Assembly (NCBI GenBank): GCA_963971425.1
Contig: OZ020518.1
Span: 7,853,989-7,917,988, forward strand
Direction of reading: 5' to 3'
From: Bryoerythrophyllum caledonicum
Lineage: Eukaryota > Streptophyta > Bryopsida > Pottiales > Pottiaceae
Length of the DNA: 64,000 nucleotides
The translations under genes and the position numbers were made by a program. How positions within the stretch are numbered: position 1 is the stretch's first letter; every line of letters begins with the position of its first letter. This document shows, piece by piece, positions 48,425 to 59,752 of the stretch. The notes under the pieces were generated by a model that saw only the letters and a list, made by a program, of their open reading frames with translations, was not told where the DNA came from and searched no databases.

Positions 48425-49965
48425 AAGTTGGGTTGAAGCGTCCGGTCTCATGGTAAGCCTTCTTGCACGGTGTGATTTGTAATTTTCGGTGTGAAAGTTG
48501 ACGTGGATGTTGTTGGTGTGTGAATTCAAGAGCACAATTTTCTGCATGGACCTGGGGCTATTACTGGCATCGTGTTGGGCGTTGAAGTGTTGGTTTCTGC
48601 TGTTGGAGTTTATGCCATTCTGCAAAAACGCAGGGCTCAGATCATGCAACTTATGACCCAACTATTCCGTAATGCTATCTACCTCTATCTTTTTGGTAGC
48701 CTATTCCTTAGTATCCCATTTTGAGATTATATAGTAGTGTATAAGACTATGGTAGATTTAAAAACTTTCATATTCTATCAACTCCAAAGAATGAAACGGG
48801 ACCTGAATTGTATTGTTTAGACTTCCCTCTGGACATTGTTCTCTGCAAATTTGAGATATAATGTGTTTTCCATGAGAGTAAGTGGATATAGGTAGCAGAA
48901 GCCTCTTAACCCCTAAAGGACCACGACCACTTTCGCTCTAAAACCAGTCCAAAATTGCAACTACCAAAAAGAGACATGAAAATCACATCTTGAAGTGAAT
49001 TTCGGATTTTCAACCGTAAGATCTTAAAAAAGACTTCTATATAAACATGCCACTGAATTTTGGTTGCAATCCATTGCACGGATTGATAGATTTTAGTGTT
49101 TAAAGTCAAAACAATGGTTCATTTTCTTCCCTCCATTCAGTAGATCAGCAGACTTTGACTTCACTTTGTATCAAATATTTGCATTGTACAAGGTCTAAAT
49201 CTTTTACCATTGTCTTAAGCATGATGTTATTTCCCAACACACCAATTTTTAGAGGTAAAAAAGGGGTGTAGCATATTCTAAACAAGTGTGCGAGAAGTGG
49301 AGGTTCAAAAATTGCCATTTCACGTTTTATTTTTTTGTGAACTACATATGTATTCAAATGATAATCCAAACGGTCAATGAGAAGGTTTTCACCACATATT
49401 GTTGTTGATAAAATAAAATGAAAAATATGAAGATCTCTAGGTTTTATGTAGAAAAGATGATTTTTTTTTCCCCTGTTGCCCAACAATGTGTGGAAATGTT
49501 TGACTTGGAATAAAATGCCTTTTTACACTAAAGACAAGAATTTGTTTTGAAAATTTCCAAAGAAGGAAATATTCTTTATATGTGTGAAAAATCTCAATGT
49601 CAATAGAAAGTTTTGTCAAAAATTTTGGAGGTGCCCGGAGTCCCCACTTTTGGCTTTAAGTGGTACTAACTTTCAAACCACAAATCCAAAAAATCAAATA
49701 AAAATATGTCTACAAAGCTCTTATCAGAGGCAATCTAGAATAAAAATTTCAGAGATAAAGGATTTTTTTTTCGAATTTTAGGAACCTGCCCAAAATCAGA
49801 AATCCCTCCGAAGGAGATTTGGTCCTTTAGGGGTTAATTGGGTTCTGTTTGCAGCCAACTGGGGAGTGGGGATGGAGAGAAGCATATAGCTGCTCCTTAG
49901 ATCCACTGGGCGCGGTGGTTCTTGTTTGTGGAAATGTAGAAAGCTGATTGTGGGTCTTTTATCAA
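48425..49965 (+). pseudogene. inverted partial duplicate of the LRR kinase membrane-span region
   Basis: The plus strand here repeats the minus strand at about 39260-38640: donor GGTAAGCCTTCTT, the short intron, the membrane-span exon ([36 protein letters not shown]), the next intron, and the start of the following exon ('aactggggagtgggg...ggagagaag'). The copy differs by point changes, a small deletion and loss of frame. It is interrupted by MITE E between 48906 and 49837. It holds only two exons, so it is a dead fragment. Confidence 0.85.
48906..49837 (-). mobile_element. TTAA MITE copy E, complete, in the kinase duplicate
   Basis: 932 bases with TTAA at 48906-48909 and 49834-49837. Both ends are CCCCTAAAGGACCA in inverted orientation. 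The intact parental sequence at 38752 reads 'ctcttgattgggttc' where this copy reads 'ctc-TTAA-element-TTAA-ttgggttc'. That shows one TTAA-like target became two. Confidence 0.9.
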
Positions 49966-50243
49966 TTTAGGCCTTCTAGTTATGTAATTTTAATGCAAAT
50001 GAGACTGACATGCACTCTAAAGACTTATGGGAGTAATAGAAAAAACACGCAACAAGTTGTATACAAAAAACATACGAAGAGCAAAATTTTATGTTTTATA
50101 AACACATCTTTTTGAGAGGTCAGTAAGTGATATAGGGATATTTTCCACAAAATATAGAGAGTTTTTAATTCTATGAATCCAACATCTTCCCAAATTTTAG
50201 AAAGTGAATTGCAATTGCATTTATAATTGAGGGTGTTGATGTA

Positions 50244-52268
50244 CAGTACCCTCCAACATGTCTTGCAACCATTTTGTGAACTCTTGAAATTCTCTCATTC
50301 ATTTTCAATATGGGAGGATTTTATCAAATTTATCCTATTAAATCTTTTGTGTTACGGACCCTTCACGTGTTCATAAAATTTCAATGTCAAAAAATGAAAT
50401 CTCTATTTTTGGTGAATTATTTTATCTTATTCACTTAATTTCAAAAAAAATTAAGTGAGAAATACATATGATGATTTTTTTTAATTTGATTGCACCAATT
50501 TATAGGATATATCATTGTTCACATTCTTGGTATTACAAAGATGCACACTATGTAGGTAAAATTCTCCTCTATGTGGCTCTAAAGTATTTTCATAGTTTCC
50601 ATTCATTCATATTCTAGGCTAAGGAAATCAAACTCATATATTAAATCAAAATTTGATCAAATAAAGTCAAATAAGGTATCATTACAAAGCTATAGTAGTA
50701 TAGAAGCCTAATATGATATGAAGTTTACAATATGTCTTACTCACTAACAAATATTCTACAGTAAAATGGAACACCTACTACCATCGAGTGCTACTACCTT
50801 GAGCTGCTATTACAGCTTTCATCCGGGTTGGCATTGTTGAAATCAACTTCTTGATGCTTTCTTGAGGTATATCCTCCCAAGCCAGATTGACTGATGTCCA
50901 CATTTCGTCTTTGTTTCGTGGTCTATTTCTCTGTTGCACTTGATCTTTAACTTGCTTCCAGACATTCTCTATAGGATTAAGGTCAGGAGAATTTGGTGGC
51001 CATTCAAGCTTTTTCAATCCAAGTTGTTCTCTCCAATCTTTTTGTATATTACTACCATGTACTGGAGCACCATCCTCCATTAAAATGAGGTGCTCATAGT
51101 GGTCATGGTGCTAATAATAATGCTCTAATGCTCCTTGAGATACTACCTCTACAAAGTCTTTGGCAGTGTGTCTATTAGGAGGAATTAACACCAAATAAGA
51201 CTTAGAAGAGCCAGTGATAGCACCCCATACCATAATTGAAGTCCTTCCGGATTTGAATGTAGGTGCTAAGCAATTGTAGTTGTAGCGTTCATGTGCTTTT
51301 CGCCAGACACGAATTTGGCGTGATGGTTTTCCAACTTCAAAGGATGACTCATCGGTCCAAATCACATTACTCCAATCGTCAATCGTCCAATGCAAGTGCT
51401 CCTTTGCAGAAGCCAACCTCTTTGCCTTGTGTATGTCACTCAAGAATGGTTTCTTCATTGCAATGCAACTGTTAACACCAAGCTCATGAAGCACTTTACA
51501 TAAAGTTGACATGCCCACGGAAGATGTCACATTGCTGCACAATTCTGCAAGAGGAGCACGACGATTACTACTAAGATCTCTATGGAGCTTTCTCCTATAT
51601 CGATCACTCATCTTTCGCGGCCTACCGGACCTACTTGCTGGCAATACAGAGCCACTAATTCTAAATCGCTTGAGAATCCTTGAAATAGTCGATTTTGGCC
51701 TTCCTACAATGTTTCCAATTTCACTCACTGACATGCCAGCTTTCTGCATACCAACTATCATGTGTTGTATATCATTTGATACATAACTCCTTGTCATGGT
51801 GCACAATCCTCAAATAACACTTACATCCACAAAAAATTTGATCAAAAAGGTCCAAACAACAACACAGAAACGATATGTTTGACAAACAGGACTTGTTGCA
51901 CACAATTTTTCTAAGAAATGTGTACCATCAAGATGACTTGCAAACATGTATGTGTATTTTTGGACCCTCCCAAGCTCAAACATACTCAAAATCTGATATC
52001 CCAGAGAAGAAGTGATCACATTAAGAAGGGTACCCTTTTCCAAGATTTTTAAGCATGATGGCAATTTTGGTAGACACATGGCAATGGATGCCTCTTTATA
52101 TTTAGAAAATTCATGGGGTATAAAGGTAACTGGAACACCTTCCATGATGCAAAAAATCTCATGGAGATGTGATGATTATCATGCCAACACCATCATTCTA
52201 AATCAGGCCATGGGATATGTTTTAAGTGAAAAAACAGAGTGTGTTGCAACACTTGTTACAGGGTACTG
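50244..52268 (-). mobile_element. Tc1/mariner element, DD34E type, complete ends
   Basis: A 2025-base element with terminal inverted repeats that start CAGTACCCT. Left is CAGTACCCTCCAACATGTCT then TGCAAC; right, inverted, is CAGTACCCTGTAACAAGTGT then TGCAAC. About 22 of the first 26 positions agree. A TA dinucleotide flanks each end (50242-50243 and 52269-52270), the usual Tc1 target duplication. One transposase gene lies inside on the minus strand. Roughly 470 non-coding bases lie on each side of it. Confidence 0.9.
50778..51797 (-). pseudogene. Tc1-family transposase with one in-frame stop
   Basis: DNA cut-and-paste transposase of 339 codons, normal for Tc1. The N-terminus has two helix-turn-helix motifs (MSVSEIGNIVGRPKSTISRILK and a second one after it) linked by SGRPRK. 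The catalytic residues are D in WTDESSF, D in LMEDGAP and E in SPDLNPIENVW, with 34 residues between the second D and the E (DD34E). IMVWGAI and PPNSPDLNPIE are classic Tc1 blocks. A single TAG codon at 51111-51113, just after LEHYY, interrupts an otherwise open frame; no frameshift is seen. Plant mariners are usually DD39D, so this subtype is unusual for a plant and its closest relatives may be fungal or animal. Confidence 0.9.
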
Positions 52269-52270
52269 TA

Positions 52271-54420
52271 CATTGGAATCAAGCAAAATCCAATAAAATA
52301 TTATAATAATATGTGTCTTATTGATTGAATCACAAACAACTCTATATGTAGTGATTTTAATGTGCCCCTTATGTCTAAGTTTATATCAATGGCAATGATT
52401 ATTTTTATTAGATAATCCAAAGTTTCAGATACCAATTTTGAAGACTTCATCGTAGGATAATCTAATTGTATAGTATAATATTGGCTTAGTCATTGGATTT
52501 TATATAACTAGTGAATATTACAATGGTATGAAGAAGAAGAAGAAGGAGAAGAAGAAGACGACAATGACAAGAAACTCTTAGAATACATGACTCTTACTAA
52601 AATTTTCTTGTTGAGGGTGCCAAGGTTCACGATAGAGTTTTTTAAACCATAAGTAAAGCCTCCCAGTATTTTTAATTATTTAAAGCTACATAATAGGAAT
52701 ATATAATGAATATGGATTACATGCCTTAACATTGACAAAATCTACCTGAAGTTTCCCGTTATCACCAAGTTTGATTTATTTATGACTGAATAGATTATTG
52801 CAATGGACTATTTTTTTGTGATAGCCATTTATATAATTCTTGACGTAGATAAATTTGGTCCTTTTTATAGTAGCAAGACATAATAAAATTATTGAATATA
52901 AGACAATATTATTGAATACAAGAAACATGAGGCAATTAAATGAAGTTCAAAGTTTATTGTGATTCTACTAGGCCCATGTTTTTCTTCTTTCATTTCTAAG
53001 TGGCTTCTCTCATATTGCCTTTAGATTTTAAATAAAAATTGTAATTGAAGGAAATGTCCTTCGAGATTATTATGCGCATATTATAATCCGATCCTAGTAA
53101 AATATAAAATAGTTCTTCCATATAGGACCTACAATGGTTTTCTATAAACGCAATTTTGTCCAACTTTCTAGTTTTTGATCTGGTTACTTTCTATATGATT
53201 ATAAATAAAAACACATCATTAAAATGGTGGCAAATGTTTGGTGGATGATATGAGTACAAGAATGAATATTTCTATTAACAAATAGGGTCCATTAGGATTT
53301 ATGCTAGCAGTTCATAAGTAAACCAAAGTAAGTAATTTTTCAAATTAAAAATCAGATATAACTTTTTACAAAGATATAAGGCCCACTTCATACAAGCAAC
53401 CAATCAAATATGGAATGCACCAAAGACATAGATGATAGATGATGCTATATAAAATCTATCACCTTCATAGATTTCAATTACACCTAGTCATTGGTGTGAA
53501 GTGGATCCAAGTGTGGATGTTTTTGTTTGAAAGATATTGTGATTTCAAGCAAGTTGTATGGTTTAAAGGGGAATAATGTCCTTTAACTTACTAAATTGAC
53601 TATGGTATTAAGTGTGGCTTGACATATACTATTACTTACTTCATTATGCAACTCACTTCAAATGTAAGCAAGTTAAAATTGAAAGTGTGTTATATAATGA
53701 AGGAATTAAGAATATAAACCAAATTGAGCTAGGGGTGGAGACACCTTATACTAAATGTACACATGTAACATTTTTTATACTCCGAATATACTCCAAAGTT
53801 GAAAAATTGTAAGAATACATGAAATGTAGCCACATTTAGGCCTTGTTGACATTTAGTGCTTGTGTTCGGATTTAGTGTTACCAAAACCACATACCATAGT
53901 TAATATAGTGCATTAATTTAGTATCAACATAACCAAACCGCATAATTATTTTAGTATTCATCATAATTCCTTCCCTCCACCAACTCCACAACTTAGGATT
54001 TGTTTGCACTTGGTATTATCAAAATGAACTTAAGTGCACCTCTAGACTAGATTCATTTCCTAACACCACTCGTAACACTGAGTGTGAACAGACCCCAAGT
54101 GCCACCCATTATGATTTATTTTCTCCACCAACCCCACAACTTTGAGCCGCCCATCACTCATGCATCACATGGCATAATAAGATACTACGTGCCATACTTG
54201 TCCATCCGGGTAAAATAGTAATCGTAGTCTACACCGTATGCCCAAACCACTACGGTAATCTCGACGGAAAGATTGCAGAAGAAAGAAGTTAAAGCAAGAC
54301 TGTCCTTCTCTCACACACACACTAACACACACAAGAGAACTCCCTCAAGCTTCAGCGATGTGAAACAATCCATGGCCCCGGCAATGGCGCCCTCCTCACG
54401 CCCGGTTCCTTCTTGGGTGC
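52271..54420. other. AT-rich intergenic region
   Basis: No gene seen. A GAA/GAAG microsatellite lies at about 52529-52560. Around 53830-54120 the words 'gtgttaccaaaaccacat' and 'accaaaccgcata' recur loosely. The segment nearest 54300 has CACACACA and CTCTC tracts that lead into the EDM2 upstream region. Confidence 0.4.
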
Positions 54421-54429
54421 GTTCCGTCT

Positions 54430-54640
54430 CACTAGGGTTTCAGAGCTGAGAATGTGAGACTCTAGGGTTCAAGAGCTGAGAAAGCGAGACTCTAGGGTTC
54501 AAGAGCTGAGAAAGCGAGGCTCTAGGGGTTCAAGAGCTGAGAATGTGAGGCTCTAGGGATGAAGATGTGAGAAAGTGAGCGACCAGGGGTGAAATGGCTG
54601 AGAATGTGAGACACTGGGGTTAAATGGCTGAAGATGCGAG
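54430..54640 (+). repeat. 30-bp tandem repeats upstream of EDM2
   Basis: Four clear units of about 30 bases start at 54443, 54473, 54503 and 54534, each reading 'gagctgagaa(t/a)g(t/c)gag' and then 'ctctagggttcaa'. Two or three more diverged units follow to about 54640. They lie in the probable promoter or 5' leader of EDM2. Confidence 0.85.
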
Positions 54641-54732
54641 AATTGAGTGTGCGTGTGGCATGGCTATGTGTGTATGTGTGCGCAGATGCGAGACAGAAGG
54701 CGAAGAATGTTGAAGAAAGTGGATCATATGAG

Positions 54733-54755
54733 AATTAGGGTTTAGGGTTTTTGGG
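54733..54755 (+). promoter_or_regulatory. telo-box pair upstream of EDM2
   Basis: TTAGGGTTTAGGGTTTTT at about 54736-54753 contains two overlapping plant telo-box motifs. They are 145-160 bases before the EDM2 start, a position typical of these promoter elements. Confidence 0.5.
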
Positions 54756-54896
54756 ATTTTAGGATTTGGGTGAGTTTGGGAGCGATGGTGATACGTGGAG
54801 GGAGTGTTGGAGAATGGAGCGATGATTTGAGGAGTTTTTGGAGATGATGTTTCGGGATGCGGAGTTGATAAGTTTGGAAGGTTTTGAGCGAGTGTC

Positions 54897-57800
54897 ATGG
54901 CGAGGACGGAGGCGAGGTACGTGATGACCGGGAGCAAGCACGGGAATTACTCCATGCTCGTGGAGTTTCCGGACGAGAAGAAGCCGGTGCCACTGCGCAA
55001 GGGGGGTTACTACCTTGGCTTTCCCACACTCACGGCGATGGTGCAGGAGATGAGCACGGCGTCCGGCCTGCAGTCCACAACAGGCTTATCAGTTGGCGTG
55101 TCCGTCGGCGTTTCCGTCGGCGTGGAGAACCCCGACCTCACCAGCGCGGGCAACAAGAGCGCAGCGGGTGTGGACGAGTCTCCAGAGTCGCAGAGCTCCA
55201 ACGGCAAGTCCTCCATGAATTCTGAGAAATCAGATCATCTTGTCATAGTAGAGGATGGGCTTGTGAGAGCAGATGGCAATGCAGATGGCCATGCAGATGA
55301 CGAGGTTGATGAGTACGCTATCTTCGTTGGGGAGGAGAGCAACCTCGTCTCGCTCTTCGTCCTGCCGCTGGAGGTTTTGGACGAGAAGTGCATCACCCTC
55401 TCCGAGGCCACCACCTCGGAGGTTTCTCTATCTGGCAAGACCGGGGAGCTAGATGTGAAGCTCTCCATCACCGCGTTGAAGCTGGCGTTTCTGGAGCACA
55501 GGTCTTTCCGTATTCTTGTGAAGGTGCAGCAGCGATGGTAAGTTTTTATCTAGCGGGTGAAGCGGTTGAGTGATGTCTTGGTGGTGTGGCCATTTACACT
55601 AGGCTTGGGTGCAGGGTGAAGCTTAAGGAGCCGAGGTCTGAGTACAAGGAAGCGGTGGAGGATGTGTTGTGTGTGGCGAGGTTTTTGGCGTCCTTGAAGG
55701 GGGAGCCGGATGTAAGCGAAGATAAAGTGCGGAATCATCTTCTTGAAGGGTCTGATCCCTGTCATTTGGAAGATTTTTGAACTTGTGTCTTGCATGTTTT
55801 GAGGAAGAATGGCGATGCAGCTATGTTCGGTATTAGGGTTTAAGCCCTTAACGATAATTTTTTCTTGAAGCCGTTCAGAAGATTGATTAGTAGAGTTTTC
55901 AAAGACTAAGTTTATTCTATGCTGCAAGTCTATTGTGTGTTTTGACGATTTCATGTATTAACTTAAACCGTAATACCCACATGCATTTAATCGTTCATGT
56001 GATGTCACCTAGCATCTGTCTTGTCTGTGATGGACTTCGCTAGTTAGGTGTCGTAAAGCTTTCTCACCTTCAAGAACTAAGTATGTGCTTGTGCTACGAG
56101 TCTCTCGTATGTTCTGAGGAAGGATGATGATGCATCTGTGTGTGGTGTTAGGGTTTAAGCTGTTTACGATTGTTTCACTATGAAGTTTGCCTTGAAGCCA
56201 TTTATGAGATTGATTGGTAGAGTACTATTGAGTTGTCTTTTTGTATACATTAATGTGATGTCATTTAGCGTACTGATATGTTGCGAGCTCTGTGCAGGGA
56301 TGTCCTTTCAGCGGCTTTTCTCGACCGCCTACGCCAGTGGCGTGCGTTGATAGAGCAGTACATCGACTTAGATCCTGCATTGAAAGAGACCGATGCAAGG
56401 AAGGTTTTGATGTCGCTTACCAAAGGGAAACCTGGGAAGCGCGTGTTGGTGCTGAACGGCAGTTCAGATGATGAAGAGGAGGGTCCACGGGAGAAGAAGC
56501 CCAAAATGGACGACACGCGTGTGTATGACAGCGAGGAGGAATTTTATGAAGAGGAAGCGACAGACGATGCAGACGACGACGGTCCAGGGGATTCGTTGTG
56601 TTGTTTCTGTGATGATGGAGGGTATCTGCTCTGCTGCGATGGTCCGTGTATGCGGTCCTTTCATCCTCGTCCGCAAGACGGCAAGGGTTCCAAGTGCAAG
56701 AGCCTTGGGTTTCCAGACGAATCAGACATTGACGTATGTTTTGCCCTTGCTTTTTAATATACACATACAAGGTAGTCATTTATTTGGTGTCAATCATTGT
56801 TTGTCCTGGTTGTGCAGGCATTTAGGAAAGGTTGGTTTTGCACAAACTGCAAGACGAAAAAGCACCAGTGCTACGTTTGTGGGGAACTGGGTGACTCTGA
56901 TCCGAGTCTTGGACGAAAGAGAGATGTGTTTGTTTGCGATGCTGCTTCTTGTGGTAAGTTTTACCATCCGAAGTGTATTGCAAGCAAGCTCATACCCTCT
57001 GGGAGCGATAGACAAGCAAGGGAGGCGTTGGCGAAGGGCATTCGGGCTGGGACGGAGTCTTTCACGTGCCCTCTGCATAGGTGTAAAAAATGTGGAAAAG
57101 GTGAAGAGAAGAAGGAGAAGGACCTTAACCTTGCTACATGCAGGCGGTGTCCATCAGCCTGGCATGCGAAATGCCTGCCAAGGTGTTCTTTCAGCACCCA
57201 CAGCTCCCCTGACTTACTATTGAAGAATGTGCTTTTCTATCAGTTATGCAGCTAGCGCTTTTCATTTACTATTCTATCTCTGCATGCCGCATTATCCAGA
57301 ACCCTAAAATTTGAGGCCGAAGAGGAGGGAGACGAAGTTCGCGCCTGGTTAATTGGCAAGCTATATATTGTTTATTGCAGGTGAGTGGGCTTTTTCTTTC
57401 CTTCTCTTACATCATGACGTGTTTCTTTACAAAATTTCCGTTCATTTACGGTTTTCTTGCTTTTCCTAGGATATGCTGAGATGGTTTTGATGGTTTTCAC
57501 TCTGTTTGCAGTGATCATAAAATTCATGAACATCTATTCACTCCACTGCGAAATCACATCAAGTTCAAGGATAAGAGCTCTGAGCCAACGACAACAACAA
57601 CAACATTTAGAAAACCTCTTACGAAAGTCAGTACCGAACGACATGAATTTAGATCCAAAGCCTCTTCTTCTGCACCATTAGGTAGGAGTGTAGACGATGC
57701 AAGACCTGTGGCGCAGATAACGTCTGAAGATGCTGCAACGCGGTAAGTATCTAGTTTTCCATCTTTCTCAGCTGTGGTCATCTCTTGATTGAAACAATGT

Positions 57801-59752
57801 CAACTTACAAACTGCTATTTGCCGTTGTGTTGCAGGGTTGTTGATGATATTTTTCACAAGTCGAAGCTTACTATTAATGATGAATTTGTGTTGGCAAAGC
57901 TCGTCCTTCCTAGTATATATCGGCGTAAGGAATTTAATTGGTTGGTGCGCGGAAGATTCGATTCAATTTTAAACGGTGCAAGGGCCGCTATAGAGAGGTT
58001 AAAACAAAGTGGCAATTGGGAAGATGCGAGTTTGAAATGTGCTAAAGATCAAGTTGAAGCTATCTGCGTGGAGGAGGTAAATTTGGCCGCCTGCAAACTT
58101 CTTGGTTGAGCTCTGATTTCGTTTTTAAAATGCCCGATTATGCTCCGATATCTGTCGACTCATTTGAGTCCTGATTTGTTTCAGAATCACTTGAGACAGT
58201 TTCTTGCTCCAACGTTACATGGGAAGCGCTACACATCTTATGGACGACATTTCACAAAAGTGGAGAAGCTTAGAAAGGTATGAAACATGTATTCTATTGC
58301 TTCCCATGAAGCATATGTTTGCTCAAGCACCTAACCTCACATTCTGGTTGAGCAGGTGGTGGAAGTTCTTGAGCCTCACATTCGCGATGGAGACACAGTA
58401 CGAACTCTATCCTTCTCGCTTTGAATTCCAAAATGCATTTCGAAACTTCAATTTTCTCAACGTCATATCTGTCTCAGATCGTGGATTTCAGCTGCGGAGA
58501 CAACACCTTCTCCCGGATGCTACACGACGATCTTTCAACCTCCGGAAAGCCCAACTGCCAGTTCAAGAACTTCGACATCTTCACTCCCAAGGATACCTTC
58601 GGATTCGACCGCAAGGACTGGCTAAGCGTGGGCGTGAACGAGTGCGGACCCGGTGACAATCTAGTGATCGGTTTAAACCCGCCATTCACGTACATGGATG
58701 TGTTCGTGAGCCACGCTCTGAGTATGAACCCCCGGGTGCTTGTCTTGATCGTTCCGCCTCTGAAGAAACTTATATCGCATTACGGTTACCAGTGCAAGTT
58801 GGACGACGACACCACCATGGCGGAGAAGTCATTCTACCTTCCAGGAAGCGTGCACGGGTTGAACGACGACCACATGGAGCAAGGCAACATTGTGGCACCA
58901 CACCTCTACATCTTTGTGCGACCAACAACCTATGCTGGACCAACACCTCTGCCAGTGGATCCATCTCCACCTACCATTCTGCCCATGTTAGAAGCTCCGA
59001 GCCAGCCATTCCGAGTGAAGAGTGAGAAGCGTGTGAGCCCTGCTGCTGCTGCTGCAACGTCCACAGATCTTGAAGCTCACCTCTTCATCCCTTCACAGAG
59101 TCGACCTCGGGCTTCGGAGCGACATAAGAAGAAGTCTAGATGGTCTCCGGAAGATGGTGAGGTTAGGCCTCCGCCTCTTCCTCTCTCTCCACCTCCGCCT
59201 GCACCTCCACCTCCACCTCCACGGGTTCGCCCTCCAAACTGGCGTATCTCGCAGTTTCATGACCACTCTCACCAATTCTCTACTGGCTTCCACCACCCTG
59301 AGTTTCACCCTGTTCCTCCTTATCCTGTGCACGAGCCTTACTCTCCCTCCGACCCGTTTCTGTTTCCCAGAAGTGATCCCAGAAGACGTGATCCTAGAGG
59401 CCTACCTCGCGGTGGAGGTGGACACTTGCATCCTAGTGGGTTCCGTGGCTCGCATCCTCCTGCGTTTCGAGACTCTTATCCTCCCTCGCATCCTCCTGGT
59501 TTCCGAGACTCGCCTCCTCCTGGTTTCCGAGACCCTCCTCCGCCTGGTTACCAAGACGCGCCTCCCCCTGGTTTCCGAGACGCGCCTCCCCCTGGTTTCC
59601 GAGACGTGCCTCCCCCTGGTTTCCGAGACGTGCCTCCCCCTGGTTTCCGAGATGCGCCTCCCCCTGGTTTCCGAGACTCGCCTCCTCCTGGTTTCCGAGA
59701 CTCGCCTCCTCCTGGATTTCCCCCTGCACATGGAGGTTGGCTCCATGATTAA
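54897..59752 (+). CDS. EDM2-like PHD-finger / methyltransferase-fold chromatin protein
   Basis: Nuclear chromatin reader. In Arabidopsis, EDM2 controls poly(A)-site use at intronic heterochromatin, including at RPP7 and IBM1. Exons: 54897-55537, 55615-about 55749, 56298-56733, 56818-57182, 57300-57380, 57512-57742, 57836-58076, 58185-58277, 58356-58397 and 58478-59752, together about 1179 codons. Cys/His-rich PHD-type fingers run from CCFCDDGGYLLCCDGPCMRSFHP through WFCTNCKTKKHQCYVCGELG, CDAASCGKFYHPKCI and CKKCGKG to CRRCPSAWHAKCLPR. A methyltransferase-like fold follows: LHGKRYTSYGRHFTK, DTIVDFSCGDNTFS (motif I) and DNLVIGLNPPF (motif IV-like NPPF). The Pro-rich C-tail has PPPGFRD repeats. 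The end of exon 2 is uncertain: reading through meets a stop at 55780, and the in-frame donor at 55750 is weak. Confidence 0.9.
55783..56265 (+). repeat. old tandem duplication inside EDM2 intron 2
   Basis: About 55783-55975 and 56085-56265 are related: 'tgttttgaggaagaatggcgatgcag' versus 'tgttctgaggaaggatgatgatgcat', then 'ggtattagggtttaagcc' versus 'ggtgttagggtttaagct', then 'cttgaagccgttcagaagattgattagtagag' in diverged form. Each unit is followed by 'gtgatgtca'. Confidence 0.7.
59455..59735 (+). repeat. 24-bp coding repeats, PPPGFRD(A/S/V)
   Basis: The tail of EDM2 contains about ten units of eight residues, PPPGFRDA, PPPGFRDV or PPPGFRDS. The units are encoded by near-identical 24-base repeats ('cctggtttccgagacgcgcc'). 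Earlier units are diverged (PAFRDSYPPSH, PPPGYQDA), later ones nearly identical, as expected for recent expansion. Confidence 0.9.
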
